In this document: piece after piece, positions 40,658 to 48,886 of the stretch
Numbering within the stretch: the first letter of the stretch is position 1
Layout of the letters: every line of letters starts with the position of its first letter
Assembly (NCBI GenBank): GCA_023428135.1
Contig: JAEYZG010000014.1
Span: 1 to 51,357, forward strand
DNA length: 51,357 nucleotides
Source of the DNA: Bacteroidota bacterium
GTDB lineage: Bacteria > Bacteroidota > Bacteroidia > Cytophagales > Cytophagaceae
Reading direction: 5' to 3'
Notes under the pieces: generated by a model
Database searches by the model: none
Seen by the model: the letters and a program-made list of their open reading frames with translations, nothing else
Told to the model about the DNA's origin: nothing
Translations under genes and position numbers: made by a program

Positions 40658-42172
40658 ATGAAAATTCTTTCCGCTGACCAGATAAGGGCCCTTGATGCCT
40701 TCACAATCCAGAATGAGCCGATTTCATCAATTGACCTGATGGAAAGGGCTTCAGCAACTTTTGTTAATTGGTTTATAGGACGCTTTAAGCCTGATAGAGC
40801 AGTTTATATTTTTGGTGGTCCGGGAAACAATGGTGGTGACGGACTTGCTGTTGCTCGTTTGTTGACCCATGTTCAATATTCTGTTAATGTTTTTATTTTC
40901 TCTTCTGAAAGGTATAGCAAAGACTTTGACATTAATTTAAAAAGGCTTGAAAAGCTAGTAACCATTTCTAAGATTAATTCAAAGGAGGATATCCCTTCTT
41001 TACCTGCGGGAGGAATAGTTGTTGATGCAATCTTTGGCTCTGGATTGTCAAGGCCCGTTGGGGGCTTGTATGCAGATGTTATAAAATCTATTAATGATTC
41101 GACAACCACTAAAGTTGCAATAGATATAGCTTCAGGCCTTTTCTGCGATGCAAACAATCAAGATCCTGTTAAGATCAAGGTTGATTATACCTTTACATTT
41201 CAATTACCGAAACTTTCATTTCTGCTTCCCCAGAATGAAGACTATACTGGTTTCTGGGTTATTGGTGATATCGGACTTCATAAATCTTTTATTGAAAGTC
41301 AAAGTTCTGAGTTTTCGTATGTGGATGAAGAAGAAGTTTATTCTGTCTTAAAACCAAGAAAGAAGTTTAGCCACAAGGGGAACTATGGAAAAGCTTTGAT
41401 TATGGCTGGCAGCTTCGGAATGATGGGAGCAGCCGTATTGAGTGGAAAGGCTTGTTACAGAGCAGGTGCAGGATTAGTAAAATTCCATTCTCCTAAATGT
41501 GGCGTTCAGATATTACAGTCTTCCTTGCCAGAGGCTATCCTGAGCGCTGATCCGGAAGAAAATTTTATCTCAAAGCTTCCAGACATTTCAGGTTTTAATG
41601 CAGTTGCTGCAGGGCCAGGTTGGTACGAAGGACCTGAATCGGCAGACCTGTTAAGTCAGCTGTTTGAAAATAAGAATATAAATCTTGTCCTAGATGCCGG
41701 GGCTTTAAATGTTTTAAGTAAAAACAAGGAACTACTGAGCTTACTGCCGGAAAATACCATTCTTACTCCACATCCCGGGGAGTTTAAAAGGCTTGTAGGA
41801 GCGTTTTCTAATGATTATGCAAGATTAGACGGACTCAGAAAGTTTTCAGAAAAGTACAAGTGCATCGTTGTATTAAAAGGAGCAAACACTATGGTTGCTT
41901 TGCCAGACGGAAATGTAAGTTTTAACAGTACAGGTAATCCTGGTATGGCTACCGCAGGCAGTGGAGATGTATTAACAGGCATTATAGTATCTCTTCTGGC
42001 ACAGGGCTATAATCCGGCAATAGCTGCAAAACTCGGAGTATATATTCATGGATATGCAGGAGATTATGCAGCTTCCAAATCGGGAACAGCATCAATCATT
42101 GCAGAAGATATTATTGATGGACTCAAAGATTTTTACCTGGAATGCGACAGGTTTTTTAATGCCTCATTATGA
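40658..42172 (+). CDS. nnr: Bifunctional NAD(P)H-hydrate epimerase / ADP-dependent dehydratase
   Basis: About 504 residues from the ATG at 40658 (MKILSADQIRALD). In-frame starts at 40637 and 40640 lie at the end of a repeat and are less likely. It repairs damaged NADHX/NADPHX. The N-terminal YjeF-like epimerase has FGGPGNNGGDGLAVARLL. The C-terminal ribokinase-like dehydratase has GKALIMAGSFGMMGAAVLSGKA, ILTPHPGEFKRL and GNPGMATAGSGDVLTGII. It follows the complex I genes, a sensible neighbourhood for NADH repair. The 3' end overlaps the converging lipoprotein by 6 bases. Confidence 0.93.
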   Translation: MKILSADQIRALDAFTIQNEPISSIDLMERASATFVNWFIGRFKPDRAVYIFGGPGNNGGDGLAVARLLTHVQYSVNVFIFSSERYSKDFDINLKRLEKLVTISKINSKEDIPSLPAGGIVVDAIFGSGLSRPVGGLYADVIKSINDSTTTKVAIDIASGLFCDANNQDPVKIKVDYTFTFQLPKLSFLLPQNEDYTGFWVIGDIGLHKSFIESQSSEFSYVDEEEVYSVLKPRKKFSHKGNYGKALIMAGSFGMMGAAVLSGKACYRAGAGLVKFHSPKCGVQILQSSLPEAILSADPEENFISKLPDISGFNAVAAGPGWYEGPESADLLSQLFENKNINLVLDAGALNVLSKNKELLSLLPENTILTPHPGEFKRLVGAFSNDYARLDGLRKFSEKYKCIVVLKGANTMVALPDGNVSFNSTGNPGMATAGSGDVLTGIIVSLLAQGYNPAIAAKLGVYIHGYAGDYAASKSGTASIIAEDIIDGLKDFYLECDRFFNASL

Positions 42173-42406
42173 ATCGACTTTCACAACAACCCCTGAGGAG
42201 TCATAAAGCACTTCTCTGAGTTGGCCTCTATACTCGAAGTTGGCTTCATATTGTTTGTTTTTCTTTTCTTCCCATTTAACTTTCACATCAGTAGGAAAGT
42301 CACTGTAAAATGCATTGATAACCGGGTCAGGTACCTGCGCAGGATCCAGGTTCTTGTTGCAGGCAAATGCTGTCAATACCAGGGCACAAATGATTATTTT
42401 CTTCAT
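42167..42406 (-). CDS. Small PepSY-like lipoprotein
   Basis: A 79-residue lipoprotein (lipobox TAFAC, Cys at 16). The mature part, FYSDFPTDVKVKWEEKKNKQYEANFEYRGQ and VLYDSSGVVVKVDS, is the single PepSY-like repeat found in many small Bacteroidota periplasmic proteins. Usually these come as two repeats; here only one is present. It overlaps the nnr 3' end by 6 bases tail to tail. Confidence 0.75.
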   Translation of the reverse strand: MKKIIICALVLTAFACNKNLDPAQVPDPVINAFYSDFPTDVKVKWEEKKNKQYEANFEYRGQLREVLYDSSGVVVKVDS

Positions 42407-42697
42407 TTTTATCCTCTTTAAAAATAAAACCTCAAAAAAATGAATATTGTTGGAAACAATTCTTCTGATCTCATTTGGCCTGATGTTTGTTAAACTTAAA
42501 AAGCCATTGGCTGTTGGATAATCCAGTCAATTATTATAATCAATTGTTTTATTATAGACTATAATGATTTGATTAACAGTGATGGAATTTTAACAATTAA
42601 CCCTGTTAAAATTTAAAAATGTTTTATTCGTTTCATAATCTCTTGCAGACCTTACGAATAAAATTTAATTTTAACTTTAGATGCTGATTTAGAATAT

Positions 42698-43141
42698 ATG
42701 AAACTAACTTCAAAACTAACTGTAATCTTCATAATGCTGATCTCTGTCGGCATTCTTTCATTTACATTAAATAAAAATGACAATCCTTTTACCGAGGAAT
42801 ATCTTATTGAGCCTTCAGAGCTATCAAGAATTCTGAATAGTTCCACGGCCAAACAACCCGTCATTTTCAATATGGGCCCTATGCAACCTATTAAAGGGTC
42901 TGTAAATGTGGGCATTGGAAACAGCACTTCTGGAATGAATCAACTTCAGACTAAAGTAAGCAAGCTGAATAAAAATCAGTTTATTGTTATTTATTGCGGA
43001 TGTTGTGCTATGCAAAATTGTCCTAATGTGAAGCAGCCTTACGAATACCTTAAAAATGCTGGTTTTGAAAATTTTAAAATTCTTAATATTAAAAGTAGTT
43101 TGAGTGAAGATTGGGTAAACAAAGGATATCCAATGAATTAA
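42698..43141 (+). CDS. Exported rhodanese-like domain protein
   Basis: A 147-residue protein with an N-terminal signal/anchor (LTVIFIMLISVGILSFTL) and a single rhodanese-like domain. The likely active-site loop is IVIYCGCCAMQNCPNV: a Cys-rich C-G-C-C-A-M loop differing from the common C-R-x-G-x-R. It may move sulfur or act on periplasmic thiols. It has its own terminator (43168). Confidence 0.78.
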   Translation: MKLTSKLTVIFIMLISVGILSFTLNKNDNPFTEEYLIEPSELSRILNSSTAKQPVIFNMGPMQPIKGSVNVGIGNSTSGMNQLQTKVSKLNKNQFIVIYCGCCAMQNCPNVKQPYEYLKNAGFENFKILNIKSSLSEDWVNKGYPMN

Positions 43142-43454
43142 TTAATCTAATGGTAATAGATTTCAAGAAAGGGCCTTTAAAAAGCCCTTTTTTTGTTTGT
43201 CGAGATTTTTTAGTTATTGATCGAAGAAGCGGCTTTTTCTGCGAAACGTTTTTAAAACCTGCAGTCTAATTGATATAAGTATTAAAAGTTGTACCAAAAG
43301 GGAATGTATTTTTTAAACTTATTGTCCAAAATATTCCCTTAGGTTTTTTTATTTTTTTAGCTATTATTTTTACCTGGGGGGCTGAAGTAATATTCAGCCT
43401 TCTTTCTTTTTAATAGTATCCAAACAATTACATTTTCCCGATGTTCCTTTATGT
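43142..43454. other. Intergenic region downstream of the rhodanese-like gene
   Basis: 312 bases. After the terminator at 43168 the sequence is AT-rich and holds no coding frame. The T-rich tract around 43340-43365 may be part of the DUF1622 gene's promoter, but no -33/-7 match was found. Confidence 0.4.
43168..43196 (+). terminator. Terminator of the rhodanese-like gene
   Basis: AAAGGGC paired with GCCCTTT, a 9-base loop, followed by TTTTG. Confidence 0.88.
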
Positions 43455-43814
43455 ATGGAAGAAATAGTAAAGTCAATAACAACGGCTTTGGCAAGAGGGG
43501 CGGAAATTGCAGCAGCATTAGTTATTGGCATTGCTTCAGTTAGAGCAATAGCAATGTTTTTGGGTAACTATTTTAAAAAGTTAGCACCTAAAAAAATATC
43601 AATTGAAGATATCCGGTTGTCTTTGGGACGTTCTCTGGCATTAGCTCTTGAATTTCTTTTAGGCGCAGACATTCTTAAAACTGCTGTAGCCCCGACCTGG
43701 AATGAAATTGGTCAGCTTGCGGCAATAGCTGTTTTAAGAACAGCCCTTAACTTTTTTCTGGATCGCGAACTTAGAAATAATGAAATTAGCAGATCTGGCG
43801 AAGCTGCAAGCTGA
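43455..43814 (+). CDS. DUF1622 membrane protein
   Basis: A 119-residue protein of the DUF1622 family with three hydrophobic helices: EIAAALVIGIASVRAIAMFLG, LALALEFLLGADILKTAV and IGQLAAIAVLRTALNFFLDREL. The conserved segment SLGRSLALALEFLLGADI is the family hallmark. Function unknown. Confidence 0.88.
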   Translation: MEEIVKSITTALARGAEIAAALVIGIASVRAIAMFLGNYFKKLAPKKISIEDIRLSLGRSLALALEFLLGADILKTAVAPTWNEIGQLAAIAVLRTALNFFLDRELRNNEISRSGEAAS

Positions 43815-43857
43815 AAAGCTATCGATAAATAGGTAAAAATCAGAAAGTATAAAAGCA

Positions 43858-43888
43858 AAAAGGCAACCAGTTAACCAGCTGCCTTTTT
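43858..43888. terminator. Bidirectional terminator between DUF1622 and lipocalin-like genes
   Basis: AAAAGGCA paired with TGCCTTTT, with an internal CAGTTAACCAG loop region and A/T runs on both sides. It sits between converging genes. Confidence 0.8.
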
Positions 43889-43910
43889 GTGTAATTTTAA
43901 GTTTAAATTT

Positions 43911-44399
43911 TTATTGAGCAGTGAAGGAGCCTCTTGCAGTGTAACCACTATAAGTAGTAGTAGCATTAATAGTTGTTTCTGATACAGATATAAGGTTAAG
44001 AACTCGTTCATTGGAAGTACCTTTATCTGTAGTTAGAGTCTTCTGATCTGCTGAAAGCTCCCATGTTCCTGATGTGGGAAGAGCTGGAGAACACGCAGTT
44101 CCGCCATTATTTAGAGTATATGTACCATCTGCATTATAAGTTATGATATCATCTTTTATGCAATTCACCAGTACGGTAACAAGAGGATTTGGAGTATTGA
44201 TAAGATCTGTTGAATCAGCGTCTATTAGGGGTATGAGTGCTTTTGCCGCAGTCAGTTTCCAGTTTTTTCCTACAATAAGTTCCTTAGTTTTAGAATCTTG
44301 CTGCGGATTGTTAGGTGTAGCATCATCATCCTTATCTTTTTTGCAACCTGCGAAAACCAATAGGCCTGAAAGAGCCAATAGTGTCAGTTTTAATTTCAT
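43911..44399 (-). CDS. Lipocalin-like domain lipoprotein
   Basis: A 162-residue lipoprotein (lipobox VFAGC, Cys at 19) with an aspartate-rich linker (KKDKDDDATPNNPQQ). The rest matches the Bacteroidota lipocalin-like family: KELIVGKNWKLTAAK, DDIITYNADGTYTLNNG, SGTWELSADQKTLTTD, then short strands. Predicted periplasmic or outer-membrane; ligand unknown. Confidence 0.82.
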   Translation of the reverse strand: MKLKLTLLALSGLLVFAGCKKDKDDDATPNNPQQDSKTKELIVGKNWKLTAAKALIPLIDADSTDLINTPNPLVTVLVNCIKDDIITYNADGTYTLNNGGTACSPALPTSGTWELSADQKTLTTDKGTSNERVLNLISVSETTINATTTYSGYTARGSFTAQ

Positions 44400-44618
44400 A
44401 ATTTTTAAGTAATGTATTGTTTAATGTTAGTTAATGATAAATATTTCAGATGGCTAAAAAGTAAACAGGAAAATCGAAACATCTTTAGTTGATTTCTATT
44501 TCCGGTAACTTTTAATCTAAATTTAGTATTAATGTTTGAGCTAAACGAAATTATTTTCCTAAAATAAATATTGACCGATTGCCGTTTTTAAAATTGCCAA
44601 GAATTTTAAATTATCTGT

Positions 44619-44774
44619 ATGGTTCATATAATTTCACTCCTTTTTATGATATTAGTGATGGGGTGCGCCTCTAATACTTCAGAATCCTGTTTTACAGATA
44701 AAAAAAGATCAAAGAAAAACAGGAAAAAGGAGGTAATTATTATTTATGAACGTCAAAAACCAAGTTTCCAATGA
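44619..44774 (+). CDS. Tiny lipoprotein 1 of a three-gene run
   Basis: A 51-residue frame with a lipoprotein signal (MVHIISLLFMILVMGC; lipobox VMGC). The mature part is ASNTSESCFTDKKRSKKNRKK followed by EVIIIYE: one extra cysteine and a strongly basic stretch. The TGA overlaps the ATG of the next tiny lipoprotein (ATGA at 44771), so the genes are coupled. It resembles the two following proteins in layout. Confidence 0.6.
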   Translation: MVHIISLLFMILVMGCASNTSESCFTDKKRSKKNRKKEVIIIYERQKPSFQ

Positions 44775-44953
44775 ATAGAAAAATACAGATACTATCTCTG
44801 ACAATACTTGTCCTCCTGTTATCTGCCTGTGCTGCAGGTAAGAAGGGTTGCAATACCTGTCCTGACTTTGACAAAAAGGGGAAAAAATATCCTAAGGCTA
44901 AAAGTAAAAAAAGGGCTTCTGTGACATTTGAATCATCTCATCTTTTCGTTTAA
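44771..44953 (+). CDS. Tiny lipoprotein 2 (CxxC and lysine-rich tail)
   Basis: A 60-residue lipoprotein (lipobox LSAC, Cys at 20). The mature part has C-N-T-C-P then KKGKKYPKAKSKKRASVTF. The CxxC plus basic tail is shared with the 44984 protein, and the sequences are clearly related. There is no known domain. It is coupled to the gene before it by the ATGA overlap. Confidence 0.72.
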   Translation: MNRKIQILSLTILVLLLSACAAGKKGCNTCPDFDKKGKKYPKAKSKKRASVTFESSHLFV

Positions 44954-44983
44954 CTTATCTCTATATTTTTTGCTCATTTTTTT

Positions 44984-45160
44984 ATGAAAAAAGTATTAGT
45001 GTTTGTGTTCGCAATACAGATGGTCATTGTGCCGGCTTGTACTATTTTTAAAAAGCCTTGTGCAACCTGTCCATCTTATCCTAAAAAACCGAAAAAGCCA
45101 AAAAGCAAAAAGAGGATATCTTATTCCAATCCGGGAAAAGATATCCTCTTTATTATTTAA
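44984..45160 (+). CDS. Tiny lipoprotein 3 (CxxC and lysine-rich tail)
   Basis: A 58-residue lipoprotein (lipobox VPAC, Cys at 18). The mature part runs TIFKKPCATCPSYPKKPKK then PKSKKRISYSN and a hydrophobic end. C-A-T-C-P matches C-N-T-C-P of the previous protein and the KSKKR-x-S segment is conserved. A hairpin (45110-45151) overlaps the last 17 codons. The stop is 16 bases from that of asnS on the other strand. Confidence 0.7.
   Translation: MKKVLVFVFAIQMVIVPACTIFKKPCATCPSYPKKPKKPKSKKRISYSNPGKDILFII
45110..45155. terminator. Bidirectional terminator overlapping the tiny lipoprotein 3 CDS
   Basis: AAGAGGATATCTT paired with AAGATATCCTCTT, a 13-bp stem. On the plus strand it is followed by TATTATTT. 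On the minus strand it is followed by TTTTTGCTTTTTGG, so it can end asnS transcription. The stem lies inside the coding end of the lipoprotein. Confidence 0.7.
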
Positions 45161-45176
45161 AACTAGATTTGTTCTA

Positions 45177-46565
45177 TTAAAACTCTGCGCTTTGGGGAGT
45201 TCTTGGGAAAGGAATAACATCTCTGATGTTACCCATTCCGGTTACAAATAACATTAACCTTTCAAATCCAAGTCCGAAGCCTGAGTGAGGTGCTGTTCCG
45301 AATTTTCTTGTTTCAAGATACCACCAGATATCTTGCTCATGAATTCCCACCTCTTTAACCCTGCGAAGCAATTTTTCATAGTTTTCCTCTCTCTGAGATC
45401 CACCGATGATTTCTCCGATACCAGGGAAAAGCACGTCCATTGCTCTTACAGTTTTTCCATCCTCATTTTGCTTCATGTAAAAAGCTTTGATCTTTTCAGG
45501 ATAATCTGTCAGAATTACCGGTTTTTTATAGTGTTTTTCAACAAGGTAACGCTCATGCTCTGACTGAAGGTCAGTTCCCCAGTCAACTTTGTATTCGAAT
45601 TTTTGTCCGCTTTTTTGAAGTATTTCAACCGCAGTTGTATAAGATACTCTTTCAAAAGGTGTACTTACAACAGATTTTAACCTGTCGATCAGTTCCTTAT
45701 CATACATTTTGTTCAGGAATTCAAGATCGTCAGAGCAGTTGTCTAATGCATATTGAACTAAATATTTTAGGAATTCCTCAGCCAGATCCATATTGTCATG
45801 GATGTCATAAAATGCCATTTCCGGCTCAATCATCCAGAACTCAGCAAGGTGTCTTGCAGTATTGGAGTTTTCAGCTCTGAAAGTTGGTCCGAAAGTGTAA
45901 ATTTCACCAAGTGCCATTGCACCTAATTCACCTTCCAGCTGACCTGATACTGTAAGGTTTGTTTCTTTACCGAAGAAATCTTCCTTATAGTTCACAGAGC
46001 CATCAGGGTTTTTAGGAGGATTAACCGCATCCAGAGTTGTTACCCTAAACATAGCTCCCGCACCTTCAGCATCAGAACCGGTAATAATCGGTGTATGTAG
46101 ATATACAAATCCTTTGTCATTAAAGAATTTATTTACTGCAAAAGCCATATGGTGTCTGATTCTTAGGACAGCTCCAAATGTGTTTGTACGAGGACGCAGG
46201 TGAGCGATTTCTCTTAGAAACTCCAGAGTATGTCCTTTTTTCTGTAATTGAAAAGTTTGAGGATCAGCTGTTCCAAGAACTTCGATTTCTATTGCCTGCA
46301 ACTCTACCGGCTGTCCCTGAGCAGGAGACTCAACAAGCTTTCCAGTGACAGAAATGCAGGCCCCTGTAGTGACATCTTTCAGATTTTCTTCACTGAAAGA
46401 AGAAGCTTCTGCTACGATTTGTATATTATTTATAGTGGAACCGTCATTAAGTGCTATAAAGGACACATTCTTATTTCCTCTTTTCGTCCTTACCCAACCT
46501 TTTACATTGAATGATTTTCCAAACTCATTGGAATTCAGGAGGTGTGTTATTTTTGTTCTTTTCAC
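45177..46565 (-). CDS. asnS: Asparagine--tRNA ligase
   Basis: A 462-residue class IIb synthetase. The N-terminal OB-fold anticodon-binding domain has FNVKGWVRTKRGNKNVSFIALNDGST. The catalytic domain has RIRHHMAFAVNKFFNDKGFVYLHTPIITGSDAEGAG (motif 1), TFGPTFRAENSNTARHLAEFWMIEPE (motif 2), and GFGLGFERLMLFVTGMGNIRDVIPFPRTP (motif 3). It charges tRNA-Asn. It is divergent from rpoN. Confidence 0.97.
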   Translation of the reverse strand: MKRTKITHLLNSNEFGKSFNVKGWVRTKRGNKNVSFIALNDGSTINNIQIVAEASSFSEENLKDVTTGACISVTGKLVESPAQGQPVELQAIEIEVLGTADPQTFQLQKKGHTLEFLREIAHLRPRTNTFGAVLRIRHHMAFAVNKFFNDKGFVYLHTPIITGSDAEGAGAMFRVTTLDAVNPPKNPDGSVNYKEDFFGKETNLTVSGQLEGELGAMALGEIYTFGPTFRAENSNTARHLAEFWMIEPEMAFYDIHDNMDLAEEFLKYLVQYALDNCSDDLEFLNKMYDKELIDRLKSVVSTPFERVSYTTAVEILQKSGQKFEYKVDWGTDLQSEHERYLVEKHYKKPVILTDYPEKIKAFYMKQNEDGKTVRAMDVLFPGIGEIIGGSQREENYEKLLRRVKEVGIHEQDIWWYLETRKFGTAPHSGFGLGFERLMLFVTGMGNIRDVIPFPRTPQSAEF

Positions 46566-46643
46566 AAGTCAAAAAAGAATTAAAACTAAAATTGAAACAT
46601 TAAAATCTGATAATCTGTTAGCAAAAAAAGGATATTTTACCTT

Positions 46644-46678
46644 TTTAGGCAAAGTTTTATCAAAATATAATAATTTTG
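46644..46678 (+). promoter_or_regulatory. Candidate promoter of rpoN
   Basis: TAATTTTG (46671-46678) is a perfect -7 element, 46 bases before the rpoN start. The best upstream element is TTTA at 46644-46647, with a spacing of 23 bases, longer than usual. Confidence 0.45.
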
Positions 46679-46724
46679 TCGGGGTCGGCATGGTTTTTGG
46701 CTTCCCAGAATTTTCAAATTTTTA

Positions 46725-48200
46725 ATGTCGGTTTTTATGCAAAAATTAGGATTAAACCAGACTTTACAACAAAAACTTTCACCTCAGCAGATTCAATTTA
46801 TAAAACTGCTGCAGATCCCTACGGCCGAGCTGGAGAGCAGAATTGAAGAAGAGCTTGAAATAAATCCGGCACTGGAAGAAGGTAAAGAGGATTATTCTTC
46901 GGAAGAAAGTCAGTCTGAAAGTGAATATGATCAGGAGGAAGGTGAAGGAGAGGGCGATAATTATAATGATGACGAATTAAGCGTGGAAGACTATATCCGT
47001 GATGATGATATCAGTGGATATAAAATGGTCGGAGATGGTCCAAGTGAAGATGATGACAAAGAAATGCCTATTGCCAGCGGTTCTACACTGGCCGATTCAC
47101 TCATCAGTCAGTTAGGATTCCTGAAGCTGGATGAACGTCAGACGAATATTGGAAAACAACTGATCGGTAGCATTGACAGTGATGGTTATATTCGAAGAGA
47201 ATTAGAGCAAATTGTAGATGATCTTGCCTTTGGTCAGAATATCGAAACCAATGCCGAGGAGATAGAAAAAATACTTTTCAGAATTCAACAATTTGATCCT
47301 GCAGGTATTGGTGCCCGATCTCTGCAGGAATGTCTTATTCTTCAGCTTGAAAGAAGAGATGATAGTGATCCTGTGGTTGAAGTCGCGCTTAAAATCGTTG
47401 AAGAAAACTTCGAAGAGTTTACCAAAAAGCATTACGATAAAATTCAGAAAAGACTGGATATCGATGATGACCTCATGAAACAGGCCATACATTTGATTAC
47501 CAAACTGAACCCCAAGCCAGGAGGTGGCGCTGTTGACGACGTCAAAACTCAATACATTATTCCTGATTTTATTTTAGTTAATAATCATGGAAAACTTGAG
47601 CTTTCTCTGAACTCCAGAAACGCTCCTGAGTTAAGGATCAGCAGATCGTATACAGAAATGTTTGATACTTATGACAAAAGCGCTAAAAAGGATAAAAAGC
47701 TAAAGGAGGCGGTGTCGTTTGTCAAACAAAAGCTTGATGCAGCCAAATGGTTTATCGATGCTATCAAACAGAGACAGCTGACGCTTATGCGAACCATGGA
47801 GGCTATTGTGAAATATCAGTATGACTTTTTTCTGGAAGGGGATGAAGCCAAACTGAAACCAATGATATTAAAGGATATTGCAACTGAGATAAATATGGAT
47901 ATTTCTACAGTCTCCAGAGTGGCAAACAGTAAATCTGTTCAGACAGAATTTGGAATTTACCCATTAAAGTATTTCTTTTCAGAAGGAATTTCCACAGAAT
48001 CAGGGGAGGATGTCAGCAGTAGAGAAGTGAAACATATTCTTAAGGAAATTATTGATGCAGAAGATAAGAGGAAGCCTTGTTCAGATGAAAAACTTGAAAA
48101 ACTTCTGAAAGAAAGAGGCTATCCGATTGCAAGAAGGACAGTAGCAAAATACAGGGAACAATTGAATATCCCTGTTGCCAGATTAAGAAAGGAATTATAG
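46725..48200 (+). CDS. rpoN: RNA polymerase sigma-54 factor
   Basis: A 491-residue sigma-54. The glutamine-rich activator-interacting region opens it (MQKLGLNQTLQQKLSPQQIQ), so an internal ATG at 46737 is a possible start. An acidic stretch at about 56-105 follows, then the core-binding domain and the HTH region. The RpoN box ARRTVAKYREQL lies at about 469-480. It directs transcription from -24/-12 promoters with enhancer-binding activators, none of which is in the window. Confidence 0.95.
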   Translation: MSVFMQKLGLNQTLQQKLSPQQIQFIKLLQIPTAELESRIEEELEINPALEEGKEDYSSEESQSESEYDQEEGEGEGDNYNDDELSVEDYIRDDDISGYKMVGDGPSEDDDKEMPIASGSTLADSLISQLGFLKLDERQTNIGKQLIGSIDSDGYIRRELEQIVDDLAFGQNIETNAEEIEKILFRIQQFDPAGIGARSLQECLILQLERRDDSDPVVEVALKIVEENFEEFTKKHYDKIQKRLDIDDDLMKQAIHLITKLNPKPGGGAVDDVKTQYIIPDFILVNNHGKLELSLNSRNAPELRISRSYTEMFDTYDKSAKKDKKLKEAVSFVKQKLDAAKWFIDAIKQRQLTLMRTMEAIVKYQYDFFLEGDEAKLKPMILKDIATEINMDISTVSRVANSKSVQTEFGIYPLKYFFSEGISTESGEDVSSREVKHILKEIIDAEDKRKPCSDEKLEKLLKERGYPIARRTVAKYREQLNIPVARLRKEL

Positions 48201-48201
48201 A

Positions 48202-48879
48202 GTGGTAACAAGATACAAGCAAGCAAAAAGGAAATTCAATATTTTAAAAAGTACAGCTACAATACTCTCTGTACTTTTTCATCCTGTAATACTGCCAACC
48301 TATGTGTTTGCTTGTTTGATCTTTTTTGCTCCTGCTACTTTCAGCACGCTAAGCGAACAAGGTAAATATTATCTTTTGCTGCTTATATTCATTACGACTT
48401 GCATTTTGCCCATATTCCTCATGACAATCTTCCTGCAACTCACCAACAGGACGATGAATCTCAAAGCTTTTTTTATGGGAAACAGAAGGGAAAGGATCGT
48501 TCCTTACCTGATTACCGCAATATTTTATAGCAGTCTGGCTTACTTTTTTGATGCTTATCTGCACATGAGTGGCTTGATAATCTATCTCGTTGCATCAATA
48601 GGAGTAACTATTCTGGTGCTCTCCCTTATTACACTTTTTTATAAAGTAAGTGCGCATGCTACCGGCCTTTCAGGATCTGTTGTAATATTGGTAATGCTTT
48701 CAATGAGATTTGCGGATAATGATTTGTTTTACCCTATATTAACCTTTATTCTCATATCCGGTTTTGTCATGAGTTCCAGATTATTTCTAAAAGCTCATAC
48801 AGGAATGGAAATCATTACTGGAGTCTTAACGGGATTTATTGTTAACTTTTGCATATTTTATTTTCTCTTAATCGGATAA
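48202..48879 (+). CDS. PAP2-like membrane protein
   Basis: A 225-residue protein with five or six membrane helices, starting at GTG 48202 one base after the rpoN stop. A PAP2-like catalytic pattern is partly visible: NRRERIVPY (motif 1-like), SAHATG (motif 2-like, S-A-H), and SRLFLKAHTGMEII (motif 3-like, S-R-x5-H), where the final Asp is Glu. It may be a lipid phosphatase or a divergent, less active relative. It is co-transcribed with rpoN by spacing. Confidence 0.75.
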   Translation: MVTRYKQAKRKFNILKSTATILSVLFHPVILPTYVFACLIFFAPATFSTLSEQGKYYLLLLIFITTCILPIFLMTIFLQLTNRTMNLKAFFMGNRRERIVPYLITAIFYSSLAYFFDAYLHMSGLIIYLVASIGVTILVLSLITLFYKVSAHATGLSGSVVILVMLSMRFADNDLFYPILTFILISGFVMSSRLFLKAHTGMEIITGVLTGFIVNFCIFYFLLIG

Positions 48880-48886
48880 CAAGGCC

